64,000 nucleotides of DNA from Algoriphagus chordae (GTDB taxonomy: Bacteria; Bacteroidota; Bacteroidia; Cytophagales; Cyclobacteriaceae), in the NCBI RefSeq assembly GCF_003254055.1, contig NZ_QKZT01000021.1:2221-66220 (forward strand), written 5' to 3'. Position 1 is the stretch's first letter. Each line of letters starts with the position of its first letter. Positions 36,439 through 45,469 of this stretch are shown piece after piece. The translations under genes and the position numbers were made by a program. The notes beneath the pieces are model-generated. The model saw only the letters and a program-made list of their open reading frames with translations, was not told the DNA's origin and searched no databases.

Positions 36439-38181
36439 TTAGATATTTTTCTTATTCAATTCAGAAACTATATAATCGGAAGTTCTCCACGCCAAAGCCA
36501 AAATGGTCCAAGTTGGGTTTTTATCTGCTTGAGATACGAAAGGACCAGCATCTACTACGAATAGATTGTCGCAGTCATGCGCTTGACAATTAGAATTCAG
36601 CACAGAGGTAGAAGGATCATTTCCCATACGGGTAGTCCCTACTTCGTGAATGATTCTTCCTGGTGCCAAAAGACCATATTTAGTCTCTGGACCTGGCTTG
36701 CTACCAAGTAAAATTCCTCCTGCTTCAGTGAGAATTTCTTCAAAAGTATCATGCATGTGCTTCGCCTGATTGACTTCCTGATCTGTCCAGTTGTAATTAA
36801 ATCTAAGGACAGGAATACCGAATTTATCCACCGTATTTGGATCGATCTCACAGTAGTTATCATACATAGGTACACTTTCACCTCTACCTGACATACCCAT
36901 GGTAGAGCCATAGATTTTTCGGATATCTTTTTTCAGACCTGCTCCGTAGCCACCGTTTGGACTTGGCTTACCGAATTCGTCTGTGATGTATTTTCTCATC
37001 GAATCCATACTTCCACCAGTACCATAGGCAGGCTGGCCCATTCCGCCCCAGTACTCGATATGATATCCTCTGGCAAAGTTCAATTTCTTATTATCTCCCC
37101 ACCACGGTGTGTACATATGCAGCCCACCTACACCATCTTCGTTATACCGCTCACGATCCATCATGCTCGGTACTATGGCCATGCGGTCAGTTCCTGTGGA
37201 ATCATGCAGGTATCTACCTACCATCCCAGAGCTATTTCCTATTCCATCAGGATGCGACTTGGACTTGGAATTCATCATGATTCTTGCAGACTCACAAGCT
37301 GATGCACCAAGTACAACCACTCTAGATTTCAGCTTATATTCCTTCAAATCCACCTTACTTACGAAAGAAACACCTGTGGCTTTTCCGCTTTCGTCAGTAG
37401 TGACTTTTCTCACCATCGAATGCGTGTAAAGATCAACTTTACCTTTTTTCATCGCAGGGTGAACTAGACAAGTACCTGCTGAGAAATCCGCATGAACTTG
37501 ACATGCTCGATTACACTGACTACAGAAAAAACAAACCCCTCTATCCTTATTAATAGGGCGAGTAAGCATGGAGAGACGGGAAGGAATCATCGGAATACCT
37601 ACTTTGTCAGCTCCCTTTTTCATATAAAGCTCATGCAATCGTGGCTTCGGAGGAGGTAGAAAAAATCCATCTGGCTCATTGTAAATTCCTTCCTTTGTTC
37701 CAAACACGCCAATAAGCTTATCAACCTTATCGTAATATGGCTTGAGATCATCATAACCGATTGGCCAATCGTGACCTAGTCCATCAATGCTGGCTCGTTT
37801 GAAATCATTAGGTCCGAAACGTAGAGAAATTCTTCCCCAGTGATTTGTTCTTCCTCCAACCATTCTGGATCGGAACCAATCGAACTCAGTTCCATTTTTT
37901 CTGGTGTATGGCTCACCATCAATATCCCAGCCACCGATAGCTGCATCGAAATCACCAAAAGGACGAATACGCGTGCCTGCCCCTCTTCTCGGGGATTCCC
38001 ATGGTGGTCTTAGCTGTGTACGATCCTCTTCTTTGGCTGGATCAAAATCTCCACCTGCTTCCACTACTGCCACAGACAGACCCGCTTCAGAAAGTATTTT
38101 GGAGGCCATCCCTCCACCTGCTCCCGAACCGACAATTATAACATCGTAGGCCTCCCCGGAATTTTTGATTTGAAAACTCAT
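36439..38181 (-). CDS. GMC-family FAD oxidoreductase
   Basis: A 580-residue flavin-dependent alcohol or sugar dehydrogenase. The FAD-binding Rossmann motif GSGAGGGMA (18-26), the family block GGRTNHWG and the C-terminal DAGPFVSQADKNPTWT are clear. It has no signal peptide of its own and probably exits in complex with the Tat-signalled small subunit encoded next. The substrate could be a sugar or sugar acid but is not visible. Confidence 0.85.
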   Translation of the reverse strand: MSFQIKNSGEAYDVIIVGSGAGGGMASKILSEAGLSVAVVEAGGDFDPAKEEDRTQLRPPWESPRRGAGTRIRPFGDFDAAIGGWDIDGEPYTRKNGTEFDWFRSRMVGGRTNHWGRISLRFGPNDFKRASIDGLGHDWPIGYDDLKPYYDKVDKLIGVFGTKEGIYNEPDGFFLPPPKPRLHELYMKKGADKVGIPMIPSRLSMLTRPINKDRGVCFFCSQCNRACQVHADFSAGTCLVHPAMKKGKVDLYTHSMVRKVTTDESGKATGVSFVSKVDLKEYKLKSRVVVLGASACESARIMMNSKSKSHPDGIGNSSGMVGRYLHDSTGTDRMAIVPSMMDRERYNEDGVGGLHMYTPWWGDNKKLNFARGYHIEYWGGMGQPAYGTGGSMDSMRKYITDEFGKPSPNGGYGAGLKKDIRKIYGSTMGMSGRGESVPMYDNYCEIDPNTVDKFGIPVLRFNYNWTDQEVNQAKHMHDTFEEILTEAGGILLGSKPGPETKYGLLAPGRIIHEVGTTRMGNDPSTSVLNSNCQAHDCDNLFVVDAGPFVSQADKNPTWTILALAWRTSDYIVSELNKKNI

Positions 38182-38602
38182 TAGCTAGAATTTACTTTAT
38201 TGATGTAATTCAATTTTGAAAAAGAGAAGTCGATTTCCAGTGTTCACTCAGCTGGCTCCTTCTAATCATAAAATAACAAAATAATTTCTTCCCAAACTTG
38301 CTGAATTACCTATTCAGACTGAATCCAAAAAAAACCCCTTTCAAAATAAACCTGTCACATGATCCATTAAAGCCCCCAGAACGCTTTTACAAGGCATTCT
38401 GAGTTGCTGTTGCACCAAAAAACTACAGATAAAAACACCAGCAACTTCTTCTATTTTTTTATAAATGGAAAGCTGGTCTTTCGGAAAAATATTCATTTAA
38501 AGTATATCTGGACTACTAATACCTTTTTATTTAAAAGGCAGTCATCTTGTTTGGCTTTTTTACAATTTTTGCAAACAATTAATTCTAGATCAGCTACGCG
38601 GC
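38182..38602. promoter_or_regulatory. Divergent region between GMC operon and AraC regulator
   Basis: This 421-base stretch has no convincing gene. It must hold the promoters of the GMC operon and of the AraC gene, which would be the natural regulator. CAGAACGC and GCATTCTG around 38378-38402 can pair with one mismatch. TTTGGCTTTTTTACAATTTTTG at about 38570-38591 looks like a degenerate Bacteroidota promoter for the AraC gene. Nothing else stands out. Confidence 0.4.
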
Positions 38603-39409
38603 ATGTCAATCAAAGTAAAATCAAAACTTGAAAGTGAAATTCTACTGAAAGTTTCACGAATGAAGCCTGTCATCAAACCGACTGTTCCACATCGTCACTC
38701 TGGCTACCATGAATTGATATTCCTTTCTAAAGGAGCCGGTTCCCATACGATCGGTGATGAGAAATTTGATGTGATCCCCAATACCGGCTATTACCTAGGG
38801 CTGAGTGAAGTACATTGCTGGGATTTCAGCAAGATTCCTGATGGCTATGTAATACTCTTCAAAGAAGAAGTTTTATCGCAATATCCGAATGCGTTCAATA
38901 GCCTTTTTCAGCTAGCCAAAACCTTTGATATTGGAGATTCACAGACCCAAATCTTTCCTATGCTAGAAACTTTTTATCGAGAATACAAAAAAGGCAGTTC
39001 GCAGGATCTGTTGTCTGCTCACCTCAATCTATTAATTCTAACCACACTTAATCTTCCCTTTTCTACTCCTAAGATGGATTCAACGGTCATTGATCAATTA
39101 GCACTTTTCAAAAGACTTATTAACGAAAATTACTCCCAACTGAAAAATGTACAGGATTATGCTGACTTGATGAACATCCCAGTGAGAAGACTGAATGCTA
39201 TTTGCAAAACTACCCTCAACACTAATGCTAGGGAAGTGATCAAAGAACGTATTTTGATAGAGGCTAAAAACTCCCTGACGCACACCAGTAGTCAAGTGTC
39301 GGAAATTGCTTATTCTTTGAATTTCACTGATTCTTCAAATTTTGTGAAGTTCTTTAAGCAGCAGACTAACTTGACACCACTAGAGTATAGATCCAAAATA
39401 AAAGTCTAA
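38603..39409 (+). CDS. AraC-family transcriptional regulator
   Basis: A 268-residue DNA-binding regulator. The N-terminal half is cupin-like (HRHSGYHELIFLSKG). The C-terminal two-helix-turn-helix AraC domain contains VQDYADLMNIP and SEIAYSLNFTDSSNFVKFFKQ, ending in TPLEYRSK. It is divergent from the GMC operon and 77 bases upstream of a TonB-dependent receptor in the same direction, so either could be its target. Effector is unknown. Confidence 0.85.
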   Translation: MSIKVKSKLESEILLKVSRMKPVIKPTVPHRHSGYHELIFLSKGAGSHTIGDEKFDVIPNTGYYLGLSEVHCWDFSKIPDGYVILFKEEVLSQYPNAFNSLFQLAKTFDIGDSQTQIFPMLETFYREYKKGSSQDLLSAHLNLLILTTLNLPFSTPKMDSTVIDQLALFKRLINENYSQLKNVQDYADLMNIPVRRLNAICKTTLNTNAREVIKERILIEAKNSLTHTSSQVSEIAYSLNFTDSSNFVKFFKQQTNLTPLEYRSKIKV

Positions 39410-39486
39410 TTATACCATAATCAGTATTTTTCTACCGTAAAATAGCACAGAAGCACTAGTTATTTGTGTGTATAAATAAACCTCAA

Positions 39487-41949
39487 ATGAATAGATTATT
39501 TCTTCTCCTTTTTCTCTCGCTTTTTTATGAAACAGCTTTTTCCCAAACCTCAATAAAAGGAAAACTGATTGACCGATCCGAAAACAGCCCTTTGGAATAT
39601 GCCAGTGTAGCTATTTTCCAAACAAAGGATAGTGCTTTGGTGTCAGGGGCAGTTACGGATCAAGAAGGAGTATTTTATTTAGAAGGTTTAAAAACAGGAA
39701 GTTATTACCTTTTAGCTCAATTCATGGGTTATGAAACAACCACTGTTTCGGATATAACTATTTCCAAAAATCAATCACTTGACTTAGGTACTATTTCCCT
39801 GAATCCTGATCAACAATTACTTGCCGAAGTAGAAGTCTCAGGAAGGAAATTCACTACTATGAATCAGGTAGATCGTCAGGTATATAATTCCGATAACTTC
39901 CTGACAAGTCAAGGAGGAACCGCTACAGATGTACTTCGAAATCTCCCATCAGTTAGCATCAATGCGCAAGGTGAAATAGCGGTTAGAGGGACCACGGGAT
40001 TTGTGGTTATGATTAACGGTAAGCCCAGTCAATCAAGTCCTGAAGCCTTGCTTTCTCAGCTGCCCGCCAATGCCATAGAAAATATAGAATTGGTCACCTC
40101 TCCTTCTGCCAAATACGATCCTGAAGGAAAGGCTGGGATCATCAATATCATCACCAAGAAAGGCGCTGCTGATGGCACTTTTGTACAAGTGAATGCTAAG
40201 TTCGGAATGCCGAGCATAGAGCCTTACGACAATAAAAATAAGCCACAGCGCTATGGTGCTGACTTCACAATTAATCACAAAAAAGGGAAATGGGATCTTT
40301 CTCTAGGTGGAAATTATCAGAGGAATGATATCAATGGAAGACGAGAAGGAAATGTCTATACAATAAGCGGAGACACCACCACATACTTCCCTTCGGATGG
40401 AGAACGGAGTACCGATGCCAAAACCTTCTCAGGTAGGTTTACGCTAGCCTATGCGCCCAATGAAGCCAATGATTTTAGTCTAGGATTTTATGCAGGAAAG
40501 AAAACTGCGGACCGTACTGCGGACATTCTGTATTATGACAACCATGCTGAGGTGAACGGACAGCGGATTTATACGATGCAGTATTACAATGAAAATTTGA
40601 GAATTCGTAGAGGAGATTTTGTGCTTGGCAGCTTAGACTATAAGCACACCTTCCAAAACAAATCTCAGCTTTCCGGATCTTTTCTTTACGAGTACACCAT
40701 GCTTGGTGGACCTACAACCAACCGAAACCTAGGTTATCCTGATACCAGCATCATCTACCAAGACGAGTACAATACAAACGACAACCCACTCAACGGAACT
40801 AGGCTGCAACTGGACTACAAAGCAGCTCCTAAAGCCTTTGGAACCCTTGAATTTGGCTATCAGTTTAGGTACCTCAATCATACGGGGGATTTTGTCTATG
40901 AACGAAAAAATAATGAAACGGGTGAATTCGAACTAGTTCCAGAATTTTCAAGTGCTGTCGATTTGAATAGAGTCTTGCATTCTGGCTATGGGCAATTGAC
41001 GGGAGAAAAAGGAAAATGGAGCTATGCCGCTGGAGCCAGGCTAGAGATCATGGACAGGATTTTCGATTTGAAGGATATTGGAGGTACGGTAGACACTACC
41101 TACTTGTATGATTTTGTGAAACTGTACCCTTCGGCAAGTTTACAATATTCATTCAATGATGAATTGCAAGTCAAAACCTCCTATTCTAAACGGGTAGAAA
41201 GAACGACTACTTTCAAGATGAACCCATTTCCAGAAAGAGAGCATTCAGAAACACTTGAGCAAGGTGACCCAACTCTCCTTCCTGAGTTTGTGGACTTGGT
41301 GGAACTGGGGGTGGTAAAAAACTTTGGTGACAATTCATTTACAGCTACCTCCTATTTCAGGAATATTCAAAATCTCGTAAACCGAGTCAATACAGTTTAC
41401 AATGACACAATTTTGAATCGTATTTATTCAAATGTCGGTACAGGAAAATCTCTAGGTATAGAAGTAGGGCTGGAACTGAATCCTACCGATTGGTGGCAGA
41501 TTTTCGCTGGAACGAATGTGTATCACTATTCCATTAATGGTGAATTTGATGACAAACCGATCCATTCCGAAAGCTGGATTTACTCCATCAATGCAAACAC
41601 CAGCTTTAACTTCGGCAAGAACTGGGAGGCGCAGTTGGCAGTTAATTATCTATCTCCTACCAACACTGCTCAGGGTGAGGATTCCCGTTTCCTATCTCCC
41701 AACTTGAATATCAAAAAGACTTTCCTCGATGGAAGATTAAGCACAACGCTTCAGTGGCTCAATATCGACATGGGTTTACTTCCTACCAACGAGCAACGTA
41801 TCAGTACCTGGGTTGATGGTGAATTTTATACCACAACAAATTATGTCTATGAGGTAGATGTAATTCAGTTGAACATCAGCTATTCCTTCAACAAATTGAA
41901 AAACAACTCCAGGTTCATCAAGAGTGAGTTTGGTGAAAAGGAATTTTAA
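39487..41949 (+). CDS. TonB-dependent outer-membrane receptor
   Basis: An 820-residue outer-membrane protein with a signal peptide (MNRLFLLLFLSLFYETAFSQ), a carboxypeptidase-regulatory-like domain (residues about 20-105), a plug with LRNLPSVSINAQGEIAVRG, and a beta-barrel with YDPEGKAGIINIITKKG, typical of the OMP_b-brl_3 group. It is not SusC-like and has no SusD beside it. It probably imports a small ligand such as a siderophore or oligosaccharide. The start at 39487 gives the signal peptide; the frame begins seven codons earlier. Confidence 0.82.
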   Translation: MNRLFLLLFLSLFYETAFSQTSIKGKLIDRSENSPLEYASVAIFQTKDSALVSGAVTDQEGVFYLEGLKTGSYYLLAQFMGYETTTVSDITISKNQSLDLGTISLNPDQQLLAEVEVSGRKFTTMNQVDRQVYNSDNFLTSQGGTATDVLRNLPSVSINAQGEIAVRGTTGFVVMINGKPSQSSPEALLSQLPANAIENIELVTSPSAKYDPEGKAGIINIITKKGAADGTFVQVNAKFGMPSIEPYDNKNKPQRYGADFTINHKKGKWDLSLGGNYQRNDINGRREGNVYTISGDTTTYFPSDGERSTDAKTFSGRFTLAYAPNEANDFSLGFYAGKKTADRTADILYYDNHAEVNGQRIYTMQYYNENLRIRRGDFVLGSLDYKHTFQNKSQLSGSFLYEYTMLGGPTTNRNLGYPDTSIIYQDEYNTNDNPLNGTRLQLDYKAAPKAFGTLEFGYQFRYLNHTGDFVYERKNNETGEFELVPEFSSAVDLNRVLHSGYGQLTGEKGKWSYAAGARLEIMDRIFDLKDIGGTVDTTYLYDFVKLYPSASLQYSFNDELQVKTSYSKRVERTTTFKMNPFPEREHSETLEQGDPTLLPEFVDLVELGVVKNFGDNSFTATSYFRNIQNLVNRVNTVYNDTILNRIYSNVGTGKSLGIEVGLELNPTDWWQIFAGTNVYHYSINGEFDDKPIHSESWIYSINANTSFNFGKNWEAQLAVNYLSPTNTAQGEDSRFLSPNLNIKKTFLDGRLSTTLQWLNIDMGLLPTNEQRISTWVDGEFYTTTNYVYEVDVIQLNISYSFNKLKNNSRFIKSEFGEKEF

Positions 41950-42027
41950 GAGATGATAATTCCCGGTTGAAAAGTAGCGTTTAACAATACTATTGCGTCT
42001 TTTCATTATCGCTACCTTAATTGATCT

Positions 42028-42417
42028 ATGAGAAATCTAATCATCCTCTTTTTAGCTATTTCTTTGTTTACTTCCTGCACTGATGATTCTGATTATGAAA
42101 ATCCAGAGGCTGTGCTTATTCGTGTAGAGAACAGTTCAGGATTAGATTTTAAGGATATCCTGATTAGCTCTGGATCTATGCCAGTTGAATTTGGTGATGT
42201 CAAGGCTGGTAAAAAATCAGGCTTTAAAGAATTTGAATCTGCCTATCGTTATGGCTTTGTGAGTTTATTGGCAAATGGTAAGGAATTGAGAATTCAACCT
42301 CGAGACTATATGGGAGAAACTCCTCTATCAAAAGGCTATTACACCTATAAACTTGATGTGGACGAATCTGATACGGAACACCTGGGATTGACCTTGGAAC
42401 TATTGATCGTCAACTAA
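42028..42417 (+). CDS. Small lipoprotein of unknown function
   Basis: A 129-residue protein with a lipoprotein signal (MRNLIILFLAISLFTSC, lipid cysteine at 17), followed by a beta-rich body (VLIRVENSSGLDFKDILI, KGYYTYKLDVD). No family is recognised. It follows the TonB-dependent receptor by about 80 bases on the same strand and may be co-transcribed. Confidence 0.65.
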   Translation: MRNLIILFLAISLFTSCTDDSDYENPEAVLIRVENSSGLDFKDILISSGSMPVEFGDVKAGKKSGFKEFESAYRYGFVSLLANGKELRIQPRDYMGETPLSKGYYTYKLDVDESDTEHLGLTLELLIVN

Positions 42418-42511
42418 AGCTATCCAACTCATTTTCAAGTCCGTTGGAAACATAGTTAAAAGAACATCAAAATATTCTCACATTTTTTTCGATTTCATTT
42501 TCAAAAAAGCA

Positions 42512-42540
42512 TTGGTCAGAAAAATATTTTACTACATTTG
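42512..42540 (+). promoter_or_regulatory. Bacteroidota-type promoter for tRNA-Pro
   Basis: TTG (42512-42514) and TACATTTG (42533-42540) are separated by 18 bases and match the Bacteroidota -33 TTG / -7 TAnnTTTG consensus. Transcription would start near 42546, leaving about 135 bases before the tRNA. That leader holds the palindrome CCCGATAGCTATCGGG (42594-42609). Confidence 0.65.
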
Positions 42541-42680
42541 CATCCGATTCAAGAGCAAGTCTTGGGTCAATAATTGAAAGTTCGAGGTGTAGCCCCGATA
42601 GCTATCGGGATTAACTCCGCAAGTGATCTCATCATGAGAAGGCTGAAAGATCAATTCATTGAAGTAATTAACAAACACCT

Positions 42681-42754
42681 CGGGGTGTAGCGTAGCCCGG
42701 TATCGCGCCTCGTTTGGGACGAGGAGGTCGTAGGTTCGAATCCTGCCACCCCGA
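42681..42754 (+). tRNA. tRNA-Pro (anticodon TGG)
   Basis: Acceptor arms CGGGGTG (42681-42687) and CACCCCG (42747-42753) pair perfectly; the anticodon stem CCTCG/CGAGG encloses the loop TTTGGGA with anticodon TGG; the T-arm has GGTTCGAATCC. The 3' CCA is not encoded. A strong promoter lies upstream and a terminator follows. Confidence 0.95.
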
Positions 42755-42760
42755 CTTATT

Positions 42761-42792
42761 AGCTCTTAGATTAATTTCTAGGAGCTTTTTTT
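42761..42792 (+). terminator. Terminator after tRNA-Pro
   Basis: AGCTCTTAGA (42761-42770) and TCTAGGAGCT (42777-42786) form a 10-bp stem with one wobble and a TTAATT loop, followed by six T. Confidence 0.8.
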
Positions 42793-42999
42793 ATGTCCAA
42801 TTTTTAGTTATAAGAATGAGTTCCCCCGTTCTGCCAAAAGCCATCAAATTTGCATCTTAACAATTTCCTTTTTTGGCAAAAATTTGATTTGTATAAAAAA
42901 TCTATAACAGCTTGATTCACAAAGCTCACTTCATTTTCGAGCCTTTGATTGCGCCAGCATTCCACTAACCCTACCCTATTTTTACTAGTTTTGCTTCAG

Positions 43000-45303
43000 A
43001 TGATAGTTTGTATTGCTGAAAAACCAAGTGTCGCCCGTGAAATCGCCGCTGTTCTGGGTGCAAATAATAGGCATGATGGGTACTATGAAGGAAATGGATA
43101 TAGCGTAACCTATACTTTCGGACACTTTTGCACCTTACTTGAGCCGAACGATTATGATCCTTATTGGAAGAGCTGGAGCCTCAGTCACCTTCCGATGCTT
43201 CCCGAAAAGTTCAAAACCAAAGTCGTTAATAATCCAGGGGTTAGGAAGCAATTTGATATAGTAAAAAAGCTATTTGATACAGCCACGTTGGTGATCAACT
43301 GTGGTGATGCCGGCCAGGAGGGAGAATTGATTCAACGATGGGTAATCGAACAAGCGGAGTATAAAGGAGAAGTCAAACGCTTATGGATTTCATCGTTGAC
43401 CACAGAGGCCATCAAAGAAGGCTTCGAAAAATTGCAACCTTCTGCTAAGTACGATAATTTGTATTATGCCGGGTATTCTCGGGCAATCGGGGATTGGTTA
43501 TTGGGAATGAACGCCACACGCTTATATACGGTGAAATATGGTGGATACAAACAGGTGCTCTCCATTGGTAGAGTCCAAACGCCAACCCTAGCCATGATTG
43601 TTAATCGGTTCAAAGAAATTCAAAACTTTCAACCAAAACCATATTGGGAGTTACAAACCGTATATAGAGAGGCTACATTTAATTATGAAGAGGGGAAATT
43701 TTTAAAGAAAGAAGATGGAGAAGCTTTTGCCAACAGGGTAAAAGAACATGACTTTGAAGTGGTCTCCATTGCTAATAAAAAAGGGAAAGAGTACGCTCCA
43801 AAGCTTTTTGACCTGACAGGATTACAGGTTTATTGCAATAACAAGTTTGGGCTTTCTGCCGATGAAACACTTAAAATAGCGCAGCAATTATACGAACAAA
43901 AATTAATCACCTACCCAAGAGTAGACACCACTTTTTTACCGAACGATATTTATCCTAAAGCAGCAGGAATTTTAAAACAACTGACGAACTATACTTCGTT
44001 AACTCAGCCGATATTGGGCAAAAAATTAAAAAAGTCTCCCAAGGTTTTCAATGATAAAAAAGTAACCGATCACCATGCCATGATTCCTACAGGAATCCAA
44101 AGTAGTTTACAAGGGAATCACATAAAAGTATATGACATAATTGCCAAGAGATTTATCGCAGTCTTTTACGATGAATGTACGGTATCTAACACCACAGTAT
44201 TAGGAAAAGTGGATACAGTTCCCTTTAAAACAACCGGAAAGGTGATTTTAGAAAAAGGCTGGAGGCTTGTTTTTGAGACTGCTGACGGCAAGGATAAAAA
44301 GGAGAAAGATGAGCTCCCGATTTTTACAAAAGGAGAAAAAGGGCCGCATGAACCTACCTTCCTGGAGAAAGAAACCAAAGCACCTAAGCACTATACTGAA
44401 GCGACTTTGCTAAGGGGCATGGAAACTGCCGGTAAGCAAGTGGACGATGAAGAATTGCGAGACTTAATGAAAGAAAATGGCATTGGCCGTCCTTCTACTC
44501 GGGCAAATATTATTGAAACCCTATTCAGAAGACAATATATTGAACGAAATAAAAAGCAAATCTTGCCCACTGAAACAGGTCTGCAATTGATTGATATTAT
44601 AAAGAATGATCTTCTGACCTCAGCCGAACTGACAGGCCAGTGGGAAAAACAATTGAAAGAGATAGAAAAAGGCAATTTTAACGCGGGCTCTTTTGTGAAG
44701 AACATGAAGGCTATGGTGGAGCATTTGGTATACGAAGTTATCCGGGAACAAAGCCATGCTAGAATATCTCACAGCACTGAAAATAAAGCTCCTGAAAAAG
44801 AAAAATCACCCACTGCAACTGGGATCGTGGGACAGCCTTGTCCAAAATGCAAGGAAGGCTCGCTGATCAAAGGAAAATCGAGTTACGGTTGCAGCGCCTA
44901 TAAAACCGGCTGCGATTTTTTACTTCCTTTTTCCTTTGAAGGTAAAAACATATCAGAGAATCAATATTTACGTTTGCTTCAAAAGGGATCGACTGTCAAC
45001 TTAAAAGGATTTAAAACAGCTGCGGGAGATAAAGAAGGTTTGGTACGTTTCAATGAGACTTTTCAACTCGTGTTGGAAGAAAAGAAACCTGCAAATTCCG
45101 CTAAAAAATCCCCTCCAGTCATTTCTTGCCCATTGTGCCATAAAGGAACGATAATAAGGGGCAAAACAGCTTATGGCTGTAGCGCCTACAAAGAAGGATG
45201 TGACTTTCGTTACTCTTTTGATACCCTCCGGGAAAAAGCCAACAAGAAACCATTAACCCTTGAGCTGGTGAAAAATCTACTGAAGGAGAGTGTGAGTATT
45301 TAG
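43000..45303 (+). CDS. topB: DNA topoisomerase III
   Basis: Type IA topoisomerase that relaxes or decatenates DNA through a single-strand break. The start at 43000 gives the TOPRIM entry MIVCIAEKPSVARE; the frame upstream adds 17 unlikely residues. The active-site tyrosine lies in ITYPRVDTTFL, and GIGRPSTRANI is the conserved type IA block. Two C-terminal zinc-ribbon-like repeats are present (CPKCKEG...YGCSAYKTGCDF and CPLCHKG...YGCSAYKEGCDF). TopB is often carried by conjugative elements of Bacteroidota, but no other element genes are near; it may be chromosomal. Confidence 0.93.
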   Translation: MIVCIAEKPSVAREIAAVLGANNRHDGYYEGNGYSVTYTFGHFCTLLEPNDYDPYWKSWSLSHLPMLPEKFKTKVVNNPGVRKQFDIVKKLFDTATLVINCGDAGQEGELIQRWVIEQAEYKGEVKRLWISSLTTEAIKEGFEKLQPSAKYDNLYYAGYSRAIGDWLLGMNATRLYTVKYGGYKQVLSIGRVQTPTLAMIVNRFKEIQNFQPKPYWELQTVYREATFNYEEGKFLKKEDGEAFANRVKEHDFEVVSIANKKGKEYAPKLFDLTGLQVYCNNKFGLSADETLKIAQQLYEQKLITYPRVDTTFLPNDIYPKAAGILKQLTNYTSLTQPILGKKLKKSPKVFNDKKVTDHHAMIPTGIQSSLQGNHIKVYDIIAKRFIAVFYDECTVSNTTVLGKVDTVPFKTTGKVILEKGWRLVFETADGKDKKEKDELPIFTKGEKGPHEPTFLEKETKAPKHYTEATLLRGMETAGKQVDDEELRDLMKENGIGRPSTRANIIETLFRRQYIERNKKQILPTETGLQLIDIIKNDLLTSAELTGQWEKQLKEIEKGNFNAGSFVKNMKAMVEHLVYEVIREQSHARISHSTENKAPEKEKSPTATGIVGQPCPKCKEGSLIKGKSSYGCSAYKTGCDFLLPFSFEGKNISENQYLRLLQKGSTVNLKGFKTAAGDKEGLVRFNETFQLVLEEKKPANSAKKSPPVISCPLCHKGTIIRGKTAYGCSAYKEGCDFRYSFDTLREKANKKPLTLELVKNLLKESVSI

Positions 45304-45358
45304 CTTATTGAGTGAATGGCTTGGTAAACCCATATCTCTATCTAAAAAACACGCTGTT

Positions 45359-45399
45359 TAAACAATAAACCAGCCTTATGTGGGGCTGATTATTGTTTA
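45359..45399. terminator. Hairpin between topB and sulfatase gene
   Basis: TAAACAATAA and TTATTGTTTA at the ends (45359-45368, 45390-45399) pair, with an inner CAGCC/GGCTG stem and one bulge. It lies between convergent genes and probably terminates both, though the T-run is short. Confidence 0.5.
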
Positions 45400-45469
45400 T
45401 AGGAAAATCAAAACCTTAGATTAGAAATCAATATTCGATGTATCCACAGAGTCTTATGTCGCTATCAGC

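Noticed and set aside
38404..38631. 75-codon plus-strand ORF ahead of the AraC gene
   Set aside because: Overlaps the AraC start in another frame, and its sequence looks like random AT-rich translation.
42681..45303. Integrated conjugative element at tRNA-Pro carrying topB
   Set aside because: No integrase, mobilisation or transfer genes and no second copy of the tRNA 3' end are visible.
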